Positions 1 to 5,987 of a stretch of DNA of 6,137 nt are shown here, in pieces. Made by a program: the position numbers and the translations under genes. The notes below the pieces were generated by a model. The model was given only the letters and a program-made list of their open reading frames with translations. It had not been told where the DNA came from and made no database searches. Each line of letters opens with the position of its first letter. Within the stretch, counting starts at the first letter, position 1. The stretch is from NCBI GenBank assembly GCA_021780625.1, contig JAJXYI010000459.1, positions 1 to 6,137 on the forward strand. Reading direction: 5' to 3'. Source of the stretch: a bacterium (GTDB taxonomy: Bacteria; Verrucomicrobiota; Verrucomicrobiae; Opitutales; Opitutaceae).

Positions 1-248
1 CGACCGCAGCCACCAGCGGCCGCCTGCGCCTCTCGATCCGCGGCCTGGGGCAGGTCGCCATCAGTCACGTCGAGCTCACCGACGGGGTGCAGGTCGTTCA
101 CCCCAGGCACTGGCCTCAGCGGGAGCGCCGCATACTCGGCCAGCCCGCGCCGGCCTCCGGCTTCCCCGAGATCGACCTATCCGTGAACCGGGACGAGGTG
201 ATCCTCGAATTTGAGCCGAAGCAGGTCAGGCGCCGACCTTCTGAATGA
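1..248 (+). CDS. C-terminal fragment of an unrecognised protein
   Basis: This is the 3' end of a plus-strand gene whose start lies outside the window. It reads from base 3 and ends with TGA at 246-248, giving 81 visible residues. The fragment alternates hydrophobic and polar residues (RLRLSIRG, QVAISHVEL, EVILEFEP), which suggests a beta-rich C-terminal domain, and it closes with a basic tail (QVRRRPSE). G/C-rich third codon positions favour this frame over the other two. I see no catalytic motif and do not recognise the family; a beta-sandwich accessory domain of a larger enzyme is possible but is a guess. Its last 23 bases overlap the end of the convergent minus-strand gene, so the two genes share a terminator zone with no separate spacer. 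Confidence 0.6.
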   Translation, partial: TAATSGRLRLSIRGLGQVAISHVELTDGVQVVHPRHWPQRERRILGQPAPASGFPEIDLSVNRDEVILEFEPKQVRRRPSE

Positions 249-753
249 CGCGATTGGCGCGGCGGGCATGCGCCCGCTCCTGGGCAGCCCGGAGCACCGA
301 GAGCCATTCGGCGTAGGCAGCCTCCATCTCGGGAATCTTCACCCGGATGAAATCCTCAAGTGCGACAATCCCCAGGGCTCGGAAAGCGCGTGCAGCATGA
401 TCATCAATCGGAACCTTGCAGAAGGGCGTCGACTCGAAGAATCCCGCATCACCGGTCGTGGGCGCCAGCTCGGCATACAGCGCGATGTAGGCCCGAACGT
501 TTTTTCCAAGCGGAGCCCGGGGCCCCTCTCCTTTTTCACTGACCACATACAACTCCGCAGGCTCGAAGTGAACCCGCCCCCACCGACATTCGGTCCGGAT
601 GATCAATCGTCGGCGCTTTTCCTCGGGCCAGGATCGTCGGGACGAATCCAGCGAGATGAAGTAGTCGACGGCCTGTTCGTAGAGCGGACCTAGATCGAGC
701 ACCTCGATATCGATCAACGAGGGTTCACGGGCGGGGGTATCATCGGGGTTCAT
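226..753 (-). CDS. Unrecognised 175-aa protein, last gene of the AAA+ cluster
   Basis: I do not recognise this family. I chose the ATG at 753 because it lies 5 bases after the stop of the upstream AAA+ gene; an in-frame start at 816 would add 21 residues that overlap that gene. The protein begins with a polar stretch, then a helix-like segment (about residues 20-36, DLGPLYEQAVDYFISLD). A basic patch (39-53) is followed by beta-like segments containing ECRWGRVHFEPAELYVV (55-71). The C-terminus is a long charged, probably helical segment (about 138-168) rich in Ala, Glu and Arg. There is no signal peptide, membrane segment or visible catalytic motif. The tight spacing suggests co-transcription with the ATPase, so a role as adaptor, substrate or structural partner is plausible, but this is inferred from context only. 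The stop at 226-228 lies inside the end of the convergent gene. Confidence 0.75.
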   Translation of the reverse strand: MNPDDTPAREPSLIDIEVLDLGPLYEQAVDYFISLDSSRRSWPEEKRRRLIIRTECRWGRVHFEPAELYVVSEKGEGPRAPLGKNVRAYIALYAELAPTTGDAGFFESTPFCKVPIDDHAARAFRALGIVALEDFIRVKIPEMEAAYAEWLSVLRAAQERAHARRANRVIQKVGA

Positions 754-758
754 GAGAT

Positions 759-1766
759 TCAATCGCTCACCGCGGACAGGAGCCGGACCAGCGGTTCGCT
801 GCGGCGCAGCGGCCACGCGGCCAGCGCATCGCCCTCCACGGCAAGCACCAGGCCATGCGACCAGCGGTCACCCAGGCCAGGCCGTTTCCGGTCGCCCTCG
901 GACGCCGCGGCGGCGGTCACCCGCGGCGCAAACGGTCGCAAGGCGTCTCCCACATAGCTCTCCACCACTCGCCGAAGATTGCGCGCGCCAAGGTCCGGCG
1001 AAAACCCCTTCCCCACCAAAAAACTCAAGACCCTCGAGTCAGCCACCTCGATCCAGCGTCGGCAGTGTTCGCTCTGGACCTCGAGCTCGCGCTCCAGCAG
1101 CCCCGCGGCAATCCGCTCCTGCACTTCATAGGTCAAGGTGTTCATAACCACGACCGAGCTGAACCGGGCCACGGTTTCCTTCCGCAGAAATGTCTCTGCC
1201 TCCCGAACCACCTTCCTCCGGATTGCTGAATACCCATTGTGTGCCATCTGGGCTGCCTCGGCAGCGCCCAGGTTTGAGGTCATCACAACATAGCAGCGCG
1301 ACAAATCGCGGGTCTTTCCATCCGCCATCGTCGTGCGGGCGTCATCGAATGAAAGCAGCGAGGTCAGCAGGTCGGGGTGCGCCTTCTCGATTTCGTCGAG
1401 CAACAATAGGCCACCGCCCAACGCGTTGAGACGATCGACGGCCGCACCGAGCAAGGCGGGCTGTCCCGGCGCTCCGAGAAGTCGCAGCACCGAGTCCCGA
1501 TGCTGATACTCTCCCATGTCAAAACGCTCGAGGCGTCGGCCAGAATCGCCCCCGTACAGGTGCCTGGCCGCGAGTTTCACCATTTCGGTCTTTCCGGTGC
1601 CCGTCGGCCCCAGCAGCAGTACAAATGCCCGGGTCCGACCTGGCCGCTCCGGCCCGGATTCAGCCCGGTCCACCGCCGAGGAAAACTCCCGGATCGCCTC
1701 GTCCTGACCAAGCAGGCGGGAGCGAAGAAACGAGTCGAGGGTTGGGGCCGCGGACACACCCAACAA
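759..1766 (-). CDS. Stand-alone AAA+ ATPase of the ClpB/ClpA D2 type
   Basis: A single Clp/Hsp100-type AAA+ module of 335 aa. Visible in order are: the family entry motif LLGQDEAI (18-25), Walker A GPTGTGKT (53-60), Walker B LLLLDEIEKAH (120-130, with Asp124 and the catalytic Glu125), sensor 1 MTSN (162-165), a probable arginine finger Arg201, and the C-terminal small domain with sensor 2 GARNL (260-264). ATP hydrolysis therefore looks intact. Full-length ClpB/ClpA proteins are about 750-860 aa; this one has no N-domain, first ATPase ring or coiled-coil middle domain. The substrate-gripping GYVG loop is replaced by GAPGQPALLG (98-107), which has no aromatic residue. After the AAA+ fold comes a unique tail of about 60 residues. 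The start is uncertain: TTG at 1766, TTG at 1763 or GTG at 1757, none with a clear ribosome-binding site. It lies 33 bp after one unknown gene and 5 bp before another. The remodelling role is inferred; the substrate is unknown. Confidence 0.9.
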   Translation of the reverse strand: MLGVSAAPTLDSFLRSRLLGQDEAIREFSSAVDRAESGPERPGRTRAFVLLLGPTGTGKTEMVKLAARHLYGGDSGRRLERFDMGEYQHRDSVLRLLGAPGQPALLGAAVDRLNALGGGLLLLDEIEKAHPDLLTSLLSFDDARTTMADGKTRDLSRCYVVMTSNLGAAEAAQMAHNGYSAIRRKVVREAETFLRKETVARFSSVVVMNTLTYEVQERIAAGLLERELEVQSEHCRRWIEVADSRVLSFLVGKGFSPDLGARNLRRVVESYVGDALRPFAPRVTAAAASEGDRKRPGLGDRWSHGLVLAVEGDALAAWPLRRSEPLVRLLSAVSD

Positions 1767-1799
1767 AAACCCGCTTAATTTTAATACGTCAAAACTATT
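1767..1799 (-). promoter_or_regulatory. AT-rich spacer before the AAA+ gene, possible promoter
   Basis: These 33 bases between two minus-strand genes are only 27% G+C by hand count, far below the flanking coding DNA. On the minus strand they contain TTGACG (1792-1787) and, just after it, TAAAAT (1783-1778), one mismatch from a -10 box. The two are too close together to form one standard sigma-70 promoter, and no good -35 box lies 17 bp ahead of TAAAAT. An internal promoter with a very short leader is possible; simple read-through from the upstream gene is equally possible. Confidence 0.3.
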
Positions 1800-2345
1800 T
1801 TATCTTTTTGACTTGGGGAGCAAACAGACGAGATACCGGCCCGACTTGCCCACCATTCGAACCGAGGACCGCAGATTGCGCCGGCGCTCGGCAGGAATGT
1901 AGAGCTGCCACGCCCGGCGGGCTTTGATCGCCTCGCTCTTATCCGAAAACGTAAGGGCATTCCCGCCCGCCAGCTGCTCGGCGTAACGCTTGTACCGCCC
2001 GCGCTTCGGATCGTACCCTTGATCAAGCGGAACTTTTGGGAGCGAATTCTTCTCCGACACCGCGTACAAGATCCAACGAGACTCCCCTATCTGCTTACGA
2101 ACCAACCTCATGTCACCGAGCTTCTCGATTTTCACCAGCCGCTCGAAGACGTGATACAGGTTGATGTAATCGTTGTTGCTTTCGACGACGACCGGGTGGC
2201 CCTCGAGCGATTTCCGAACCACGCTGCGCGAATCCGGACGGACAACGAGACCGTTCACGATCTGTTTACCGTAGACAATGGGTTCCAAGGTTTTCGCGGA
2301 CATGGGATTCAGGGGAAAGATGCAGGAGGCGGCAAACGAGAGCAA
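1800..2345 (-). CDS. Unrecognised basic protein, possibly exported
   Basis: I do not recognise this family. The protein is strongly basic (34 Lys+Arg against 16 Asp+Glu in the 181-aa form), ending in PKSKR. The middle (about 40-100) alternates beta-like segments (HPVVVESN, RWILYAVSEK) with a probable helix (YHVFERLVKIEKL). The C-terminal third carries Arg-rich segments (ARRAWQLYIPAERRRNLRSS). Two starts are possible. TTG at 2345 adds a hydrophobic N-terminus, LSFAASCIFPLNPMSA, that could be a short signal peptide, and its codons keep the G/C-rich third position of real coding sequence, so I list this form. ATG at 2303 gives a 167-aa cytoplasmic protein. Neither start has a clear ribosome-binding site. 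It is the first gene of the minus-strand cluster and divergent from panB. Nucleic-acid binding would fit the charge, but no binding motif is visible. Confidence 0.7.
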   Translation of the reverse strand: MLSFAASCIFPLNPMSAKTLEPIVYGKQIVNGLVVRPDSRSVVRKSLEGHPVVVESNNDYINLYHVFERLVKIEKLGDMRLVRKQIGESRWILYAVSEKNSLPKVPLDQGYDPKRGRYKRYAEQLAGGNALTFSDKSEAIKARRAWQLYIPAERRRNLRSSVRMVGKSGRYLVCLLPKSKR

Positions 2346-2443
2346 GGTTAAGATTGATTACCGTTAACAAGAAATGGGGCATTAGAAACGCCCCTTGCGC
2401 TGCCGGGCCACCGGCGATTAAGTGACCCACTCCGTCTCTATCC
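2346..2443. promoter_or_regulatory. Divergent intergenic region upstream of panB and the minus cluster
   Basis: This 98-bp spacer separates two divergent transcription units, so promoters for both should lie here or just inside the flanking genes. Its left half is AT-rich and contains TTGATT (2354-2359, plus strand) and the palindrome GTTAAC (2363-2368), but I cannot pair a convincing -35 with a -10 box on either strand. The right half holds two small inverted repeats: GGGGC/GCCCC (2376-2380 and 2390-2394, 9-base loop) and GCCGG/CCGGC (2402-2406 and 2411-2415, 4-base loop). The second would lie in the panB leader. No known riboswitch is recognisable. There is no Shine-Dalgarno sequence before the panB ATG. 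Confidence 0.4.
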
Positions 2444-3238
2444 ATGCCATCGATTCGCGAATTCTGCACCCGAAAATCGTCCGGCCAGAAGCTGGTGATG
2501 GTCACCGCCTACGATGCGTGGTCCGCCCGCCTGCTCTCAGACTCCCCCGTGGACGCGCTCCTGGTCGGGGACAGTGCCATGATGGTGATGCATGGCGACA
2601 AGGACACCCTCGGGGCGACGCCGGAACTGATGACCCTTCACACGCGAGCCGTTGCCAAGGGCAACCGGGACAAGCTCATTGTCGCCGACATGCCGTTCCT
2701 CTCGACACGAAAAGGGACGGGCCACGCGCTGGACTGCGCGGCGGCGCTCATGCGGGCCGGCGCCCACGCCGTGAAGGTCGAAGGCGTGCGAGGCCACGCC
2801 GACGTCGTCCATCACCTGGTTGAGTCGGGAATCCCGGTGATGGGCCATCTGGGGCTCACCCCGCAGTCGGTCCACGTCTTCGGAGGCTTCACGGTCCAGG
2901 GTCGCGACTCCGAATCGGCAGCTCGACTGAAGGATGACGCGCAAGCCCTCTGCGATGCCGGCGCGTTCGCAATCGTGTTGGAGTGCATTCCTCACACGCT
3001 CGCGGCAGAGGTGACCCAGGCGGTTCCCATTCCGACGATCGGCATTGGTGCAGGAGCTGGTTGCGACGGCCAGGTGCTCGTTCTGCACGACCTCCTGGGT
3101 CTCAACCCGGACTTCAAGCCGCGGTTCGTCCGCCGCTACTGCGAGGGAGCCGCCAACATCCTCGATGCAATCGGCCGCTTCGCCGCAGACGTGCGCTCCG
3201 GCGAGTTCCCCTCGGCCAAGGAGCGATTCGACTCCTAA
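2444..3238 (+). CDS. panB: 3-methyl-2-oxobutanoate (ketopantoate) hydroxymethyltransferase
   Basis: PanB transfers a hydroxymethyl group from 5,10-methylene-tetrahydrofolate to 2-ketoisovalerate, giving ketopantoate, the first committed step of pantothenate synthesis in the cytoplasm. At 264 aa it matches the length of the E. coli enzyme. The family's TIM-barrel signatures are present: VTAYD (20-24), the metal-ligand motif VGDS (Asp43), DMPF (Asp82), VKVEG (Lys111 and Glu113), MGHLGLTPQS (133-142), the presumed catalytic Glu180 in VLECIP, and the late signature PTIGIGAG followed by GQVLVLHDLLG. All residues I expect at the active site are conserved. The sequence after GDS (AMMVMHG) differs from the common LGM form but sits in the same place. 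The ATG at 2444 gives the expected N-terminus; no ribosome-binding site precedes it. It is first in the operon, and panC starts 6 bases after its TAA. Confidence 0.97.
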   Translation: MPSIREFCTRKSSGQKLVMVTAYDAWSARLLSDSPVDALLVGDSAMMVMHGDKDTLGATPELMTLHTRAVAKGNRDKLIVADMPFLSTRKGTGHALDCAAALMRAGAHAVKVEGVRGHADVVHHLVESGIPVMGHLGLTPQSVHVFGGFTVQGRDSESAARLKDDAQALCDAGAFAIVLECIPHTLAAEVTQAVPIPTIGIGAGAGCDGQVLVLHDLLGLNPDFKPRFVRRYCEGAANILDAIGRFAADVRSGEFPSAKERFDS

Positions 3239-3244
3239 GACGCC

Positions 3245-4009
3245 ATGCCCAAGGTCATCCACACCATCGCCGAATGGCGCACGGAGCTCGCCCTCCACAG
3301 GGCGGCAGGACGCAGCGTGGGGTTCGTCCCAACGATGGGTGCCCTGCACGAGGGCCACGCGACCCTGTTTGCCGCCGCCCGACGCGACTGCGATGTCGTG
3401 CTCGTCTCGGTCTTCGTCAATCCGACGCAGTTCGACGATCCCTGGGACTTCAACCACTACCCGCGGATGCTCGAGAAGGACTGCGCCCTGATGGACAGGG
3501 AGCACGTCGATGCGGTTTTCGCGCCGAGCGTGTCCGAGATGTATCCAAACGGGACCCGCTACGCAGTGATCGAAAAGGAATTCAGCCGCGATCTGTGCGG
3601 CGCCCACCGACCGGGCCACTTCGATGGCGTGCTGACGGTCGTGATGAAGTTGTTGATGATCGCAGGGGCGGATCGGGCCTATTTCGGCGAGAAGGACTAC
3701 CAGCAGCTCCAACTGGTCAAGGGCATGTGCGAGGCCTTCTTGGTCCCCACGGAAATCATCCCCTGCCCGATCATCCGCGAGTCCGACGGCCTGGCCATGA
3801 GCTCGCGAAACGCGAGGCTGTCGCCCGAGGAGCGCGCCCTTGCCCCAACGTTCAACCGCATTCTGCTCACGGCCCTGGACACCGCTGCCGCACGTCGTGA
3901 ACTTGAATCCGCCGGCTTCGTCGTCGATTACGTCGAGGACCGCGGCGATCGCAGGTTCGGCGCCGTGCACCTGGGCAAAACCCGACTCATCGACAATGTC
4001 GCACGCTAA
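3245..4009 (+). CDS. panC: Pantothenate synthetase (pantoate--beta-alanine ligase)
   Basis: PanC activates pantoate with ATP and joins it to beta-alanine to give pantothenate. The nucleotidyltransferase (HIGH-type) core is complete: PTMGALHEGH (29-38, with His35 and His38), FVNPTQF (57-63), FAPSVSEMYPNGT (92-104), the pantoate-binding segment GAHRPGHFDGV (119-129), FGEKDYQQL (147-155) and the KMSKS-like segment MSSRNARLS (185-193). The protein is 254 aa, while typical PanC is about 280. The missing 25-30 residues come from the C-terminal domain after residue 193, although the closing RLIDN (247-251) remains. This domain covers the active site and supports dimerisation in studied enzymes, so the short form is odd but probably functional. 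The start at 3245 aligns with family N-termini. The last 14 bases overlap the start of coaC in another frame, suggesting translational coupling. Confidence 0.96.
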   Translation: MPKVIHTIAEWRTELALHRAAGRSVGFVPTMGALHEGHATLFAAARRDCDVVLVSVFVNPTQFDDPWDFNHYPRMLEKDCALMDREHVDAVFAPSVSEMYPNGTRYAVIEKEFSRDLCGAHRPGHFDGVLTVVMKLLMIAGADRAYFGEKDYQQLQLVKGMCEAFLVPTEIIPCPIIRESDGLAMSSRNARLSPEERALAPTFNRILLTALDTAAARRELESAGFVVDYVEDRGDRRFGAVHLGKTRLIDNVAR

Positions 4010-4562
4010 GGTCCTCTTCATTCTTTCCGGCTCCATCGCCTGCTACAAGGCCTGCGAAGTGATCTCCAAGCTCGCCCAGGCCGGCGTCGAGGTTCAAACG
4101 GTCGCGACCGAGGCGGCCCTGCGCTTCGTTGGCCCGGCCACACTCGAAGGGCTCACCGGACGGCGCGTCCTCCACGACCTGTGGGAGGAAGGCCGCGCGC
4201 TCGACCACATCTCAAGGGCCCGGGACGCCGACCTCGCGATCATTTGTCCTGCGACGGCGAATACGATCAATCGCCTGGCTGCCGGACTCGCGGACGATCT
4301 TGCGGGCTCGCTTTTCCTCGCGTGGGAACACGGGCGCAAACCCTGGTACCTCGCGCCTGCGATGAACACGATGATGTGGGCGCACCCCGCGACTCAGGCC
4401 GGCATCGGTCGGCTCAAGGGGTGGGGCGTCCGTGTCATCGAACCGGATGCCGGTTCGCTCGCCTGCGGAGAGACCGGCCCCGGGCGGCTTGCGGAGCCGG
4501 CATTGATCATCGAGACACTCTCCGCCGCCCTTTCGCTCCCGCGAGTCTCGAAAGGCTCATGA
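3996..4562 (+). CDS. coaC: Phosphopantothenoylcysteine decarboxylase, stand-alone
   Basis: CoaC is an FMN enzyme that oxidatively decarboxylates 4'-phosphopantothenoyl-cysteine to 4'-phosphopantetheine. In most bacteria it is the N-terminal half of the fused Dfp/CoaBC protein; here it is a separate 188-aa protein. Family landmarks are SGSIACYKACEVISKL (11-26), the catalytic His71 in LDHISRA, ICPATANTINRLAAGLADDL (83-102), the substrate-binding motif APAMNTMMW (120-128, Asn124), and the clamp with catalytic Cys157 in SLACGETGPGRL (154-165). These match His75, Asn125 and Cys158 of E. coli Dfp. The ATG at 3996 gives the expected N-terminus and places it 14 bases inside panC. Its TGA shares bases with the ATG of coaB (ATGA, 4559-4562), as would follow from splitting a fused gene, or as a tight coupling that keeps the two enzymes in step. 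Confidence 0.95.
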   Translation: MSHAKVLFILSGSIACYKACEVISKLAQAGVEVQTVATEAALRFVGPATLEGLTGRRVLHDLWEEGRALDHISRARDADLAIICPATANTINRLAAGLADDLAGSLFLAWEHGRKPWYLAPAMNTMMWAHPATQAGIGRLKGWGVRVIEPDAGSLACGETGPGRLAEPALIIETLSAALSLPRVSKGS

Positions 4563-5218
4563 CCGCGCGGGCGCTCAGGATCCTGATCACCGCGGGTGGC
4601 ACTCGCGAGCCGATCGACGACGTGCGTTTCATCGGAAACCTGAGCACGGGCACGACCGGTGCCGCACTCGCGCAGGCGTTTGCCGCGCACGGCCACTGCG
4701 TCACGCTCTTGCGTGGCCAGGGAGCCGCGGAGGCCGTCGAGGGCATCGACTCCGAATCGTTCAGCTCGGGGGCCGACCTCTGGAAGCGGCTCTCAGCACG
4801 ACTGGCGGCCAGCCGGTACGATGCGGTAGTGATGGCAGCGGCGGTCGCCGATTACGCCCCCGCCTCGCCGGTCCAGGGCAAGATCCGCTCCGATGCTCGC
4901 GAATTGGTCGTGACGTTGGCCCGCACGCCGAAACTGCTGCCGATGATAAAATCCGCGTCGCCCGCTCCGCTCATCGTGATCGGTTTCAAACTCACGTCCC
5001 GCGCGGGAGCCGCTCAACGCATCGCCGCGGTCGACGCACTCTGGAGCAAGGGCGGAGTCGATGCCGTGGTCCAAAACGACCTCGCCGAAATCCGGAGCGC
5101 GCCCGTCCACCCGTTCCACCTCCACCGCGCCCCCCAAACCAGCCCCACGTCCGTGTATGGTGCCGCCGGACTCGCGACCGCCCTGGAGGCCTTCGTCCGC
5201 GCGCGCCTGCCGCACTGA
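4559..5218 (+). CDS. coaB: Phosphopantothenate--cysteine ligase, stand-alone
   Basis: CoaB activates 4'-phosphopantothenate with a nucleotide (CTP or ATP) and couples it to cysteine, the step before CoaC. This 219-aa protein has the nucleotide-binding fold of the family: ITAGGTREPIDDVRFIGN (10-27, Asn27 matching the conserved Asn of the SNRSSG motif), STGTTG (29-34), MAAAVADY (92-99), the conserved Lys108 in GKIRS, RTPKLL (122-127), and VVQNDL (170-175). Where fused CoaBC proteins have GFAAET it has IGFKLT (141-146), which resembles the monofunctional CoaB of streptococci. I therefore assign it to the stand-alone type; the nucleotide used cannot be read from the sequence. The start overlaps the coaC stop (ATGA). 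GAAAGG a few bases upstream is the closest thing to a ribosome-binding site in the operon. CoaX begins 10 bases after its stop. Confidence 0.93.
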   Translation: MTARALRILITAGGTREPIDDVRFIGNLSTGTTGAALAQAFAAHGHCVTLLRGQGAAEAVEGIDSESFSSGADLWKRLSARLAASRYDAVVMAAAVADYAPASPVQGKIRSDARELVVTLARTPKLLPMIKSASPAPLIVIGFKLTSRAGAAQRIAAVDALWSKGGVDAVVQNDLAEIRSAPVHPFHLHRAPQTSPTSVYGAAGLATALEAFVRARLPH

Positions 5219-5228
5219 TCGTCCGACC

Positions 5229-5987
5229 ATGAGACTTTTTGTCCTCAACCTAGGCAACACCACGCTGTCCGGGGGAATATTCTCGGGCACACGCCTAATA
5301 TCGAAATTTCGGATACCCTCGGACCTCCCTCCCCGACGCTTCGCCACGGAGATCGCGGCCCAGCTGCGTCGCCGCCCGGATCTCGCCGTCCTGTGTTCAG
5401 TCGTGCCCTCCCTCACGCCGCGCGTGGCCAGCACCCTGCGCAGATCCACCGGAGTCAGTCCGTTGGTCCTCGATGCGCTGTCGGACCACGGACTCTCGAT
5501 AGGTTACAGGCGCCCCGGCGAACTCGGGGCCGACAGAGTTGCTGCAGCCCTGGGCGCACGAACCCTGTTCCCCCGCCGCAACCTGGTGGTCGTGGATTGC
5601 GGCACGGCGACGACCGTGACCGCGCTCGACAGCGCGGGCCGCATCCACGGAGGTGCCATCATGCCCGGCGTGGCCCTGTGGTCCGAGATGCTTGCCCGTG
5701 GGACTGCCCAGCTACCATTGGTGACCGAACAGCGGTCGCCGCGAGCCATCGGCCGGTCTCCCTCCGAAGCGATCGCGAGCGGCATCCACCACGGGCACGT
5801 TGGGGCGATTTCTCACTTGGTCGATCGGATTGCCCGCGAGGCATTTGGAGTCCGACCCTATCAGATTCTGGGAACAGGCGGCAACGCCCCCAGGTTCAGA
5901 CGGGAAAAGCTCTTTACCAGGCTTGAACCCGATCTCATCCTGCATGGACTCCGGGCTTACGCGGCGCGGATCCACGACCATGTTTAG
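5229..5987 (+). CDS. coaX: Type III pantothenate kinase
   Basis: CoaX phosphorylates pantothenate to 4'-phosphopantothenate. Type III enzymes belong to the ASKHA fold, need a monovalent cation and, unlike type I kinases, are not inhibited by CoA. At 252 aa the length is normal. Visible motifs are: the N-terminal phosphate loop [13 protein letters not shown] (6-18), [10 protein letters not shown] (97-106, with the presumed catalytic base Asp102), [10 protein letters not shown] (121-130, Asp123), GGAIMPGV (141-148), [12 protein letters not shown] (175-186), ILGTGGNA (213-220) and [10 protein letters not shown] (236-245). The oddity is Asn7: most family members have Asp here (DVGNT), and this Asp is one of three conserved acidic active-site residues in the Thermotoga maritima enzyme. 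The codon AAC is clear. All other motifs are intact, so I expect a working enzyme rather than a decayed one. Its last 8 bases overlap panD. Confidence 0.93.
   Translation: MRLFVLNLGNTTLSGGIFSGTRLISKFRIPSDLPPRRFATEIAAQLRRRPDLAVLCSVVPSLTPRVASTLRRSTGVSPLVLDALSDHGLSIGYRRPGELGADRVAAALGARTLFPRRNLVVVDCGTATTVTALDSAGRIHGGAIMPGVALWSEMLARGTAQLPLVTEQRSPRAIGRSPSEAIASGIHHGHVGAISHLVDRIAREAFGVRPYQILGTGGNAPRFRREKLFTRLEPDLILHGLRAYAARIHDHV

Noticed and set aside
759..1766. The AAA+ gene as ClpV or ClpB of a type VI secretion system
   Set aside because: It lacks the N-domain and first ATPase ring, and no sheath, baseplate or other secretion component is in the window.
2346..2443. A riboswitch in the leader of the CoA operon
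   Set aside because: The spacer is short, with only two 5-bp stems and no recognisable known riboswitch core.
2983..3900. A 305-codon plus-strand open frame spanning the panB/panC junction
   Set aside because: It is out of frame with both genes and is a low-complexity Arg/Pro/Gly-rich translation, as expected for a shadow frame in high-GC coding DNA.
2537..4036. A 499-codon open frame on the minus strand opposite panB and panC
   Set aside because: It lies wholly opposite two well-supported enzymes, has a composition typical of antisense high-GC frames (rich in His, Arg, Asp, Glu), and shows no domain motif.
4181..4558. Extension of the coaB frame upstream to 4181
   Set aside because: The added 126 residues overlap coaC in another frame and look like a shadow translation; the CoaB fold starts right after the ATG at 4559.
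5061..5228. Extension of the coaX frame upstream to 5061
   Set aside because: The extra residues are Pro/Ser/Arg-rich and overlap the end of coaB; the kinase fold begins at the ATG at 5229.
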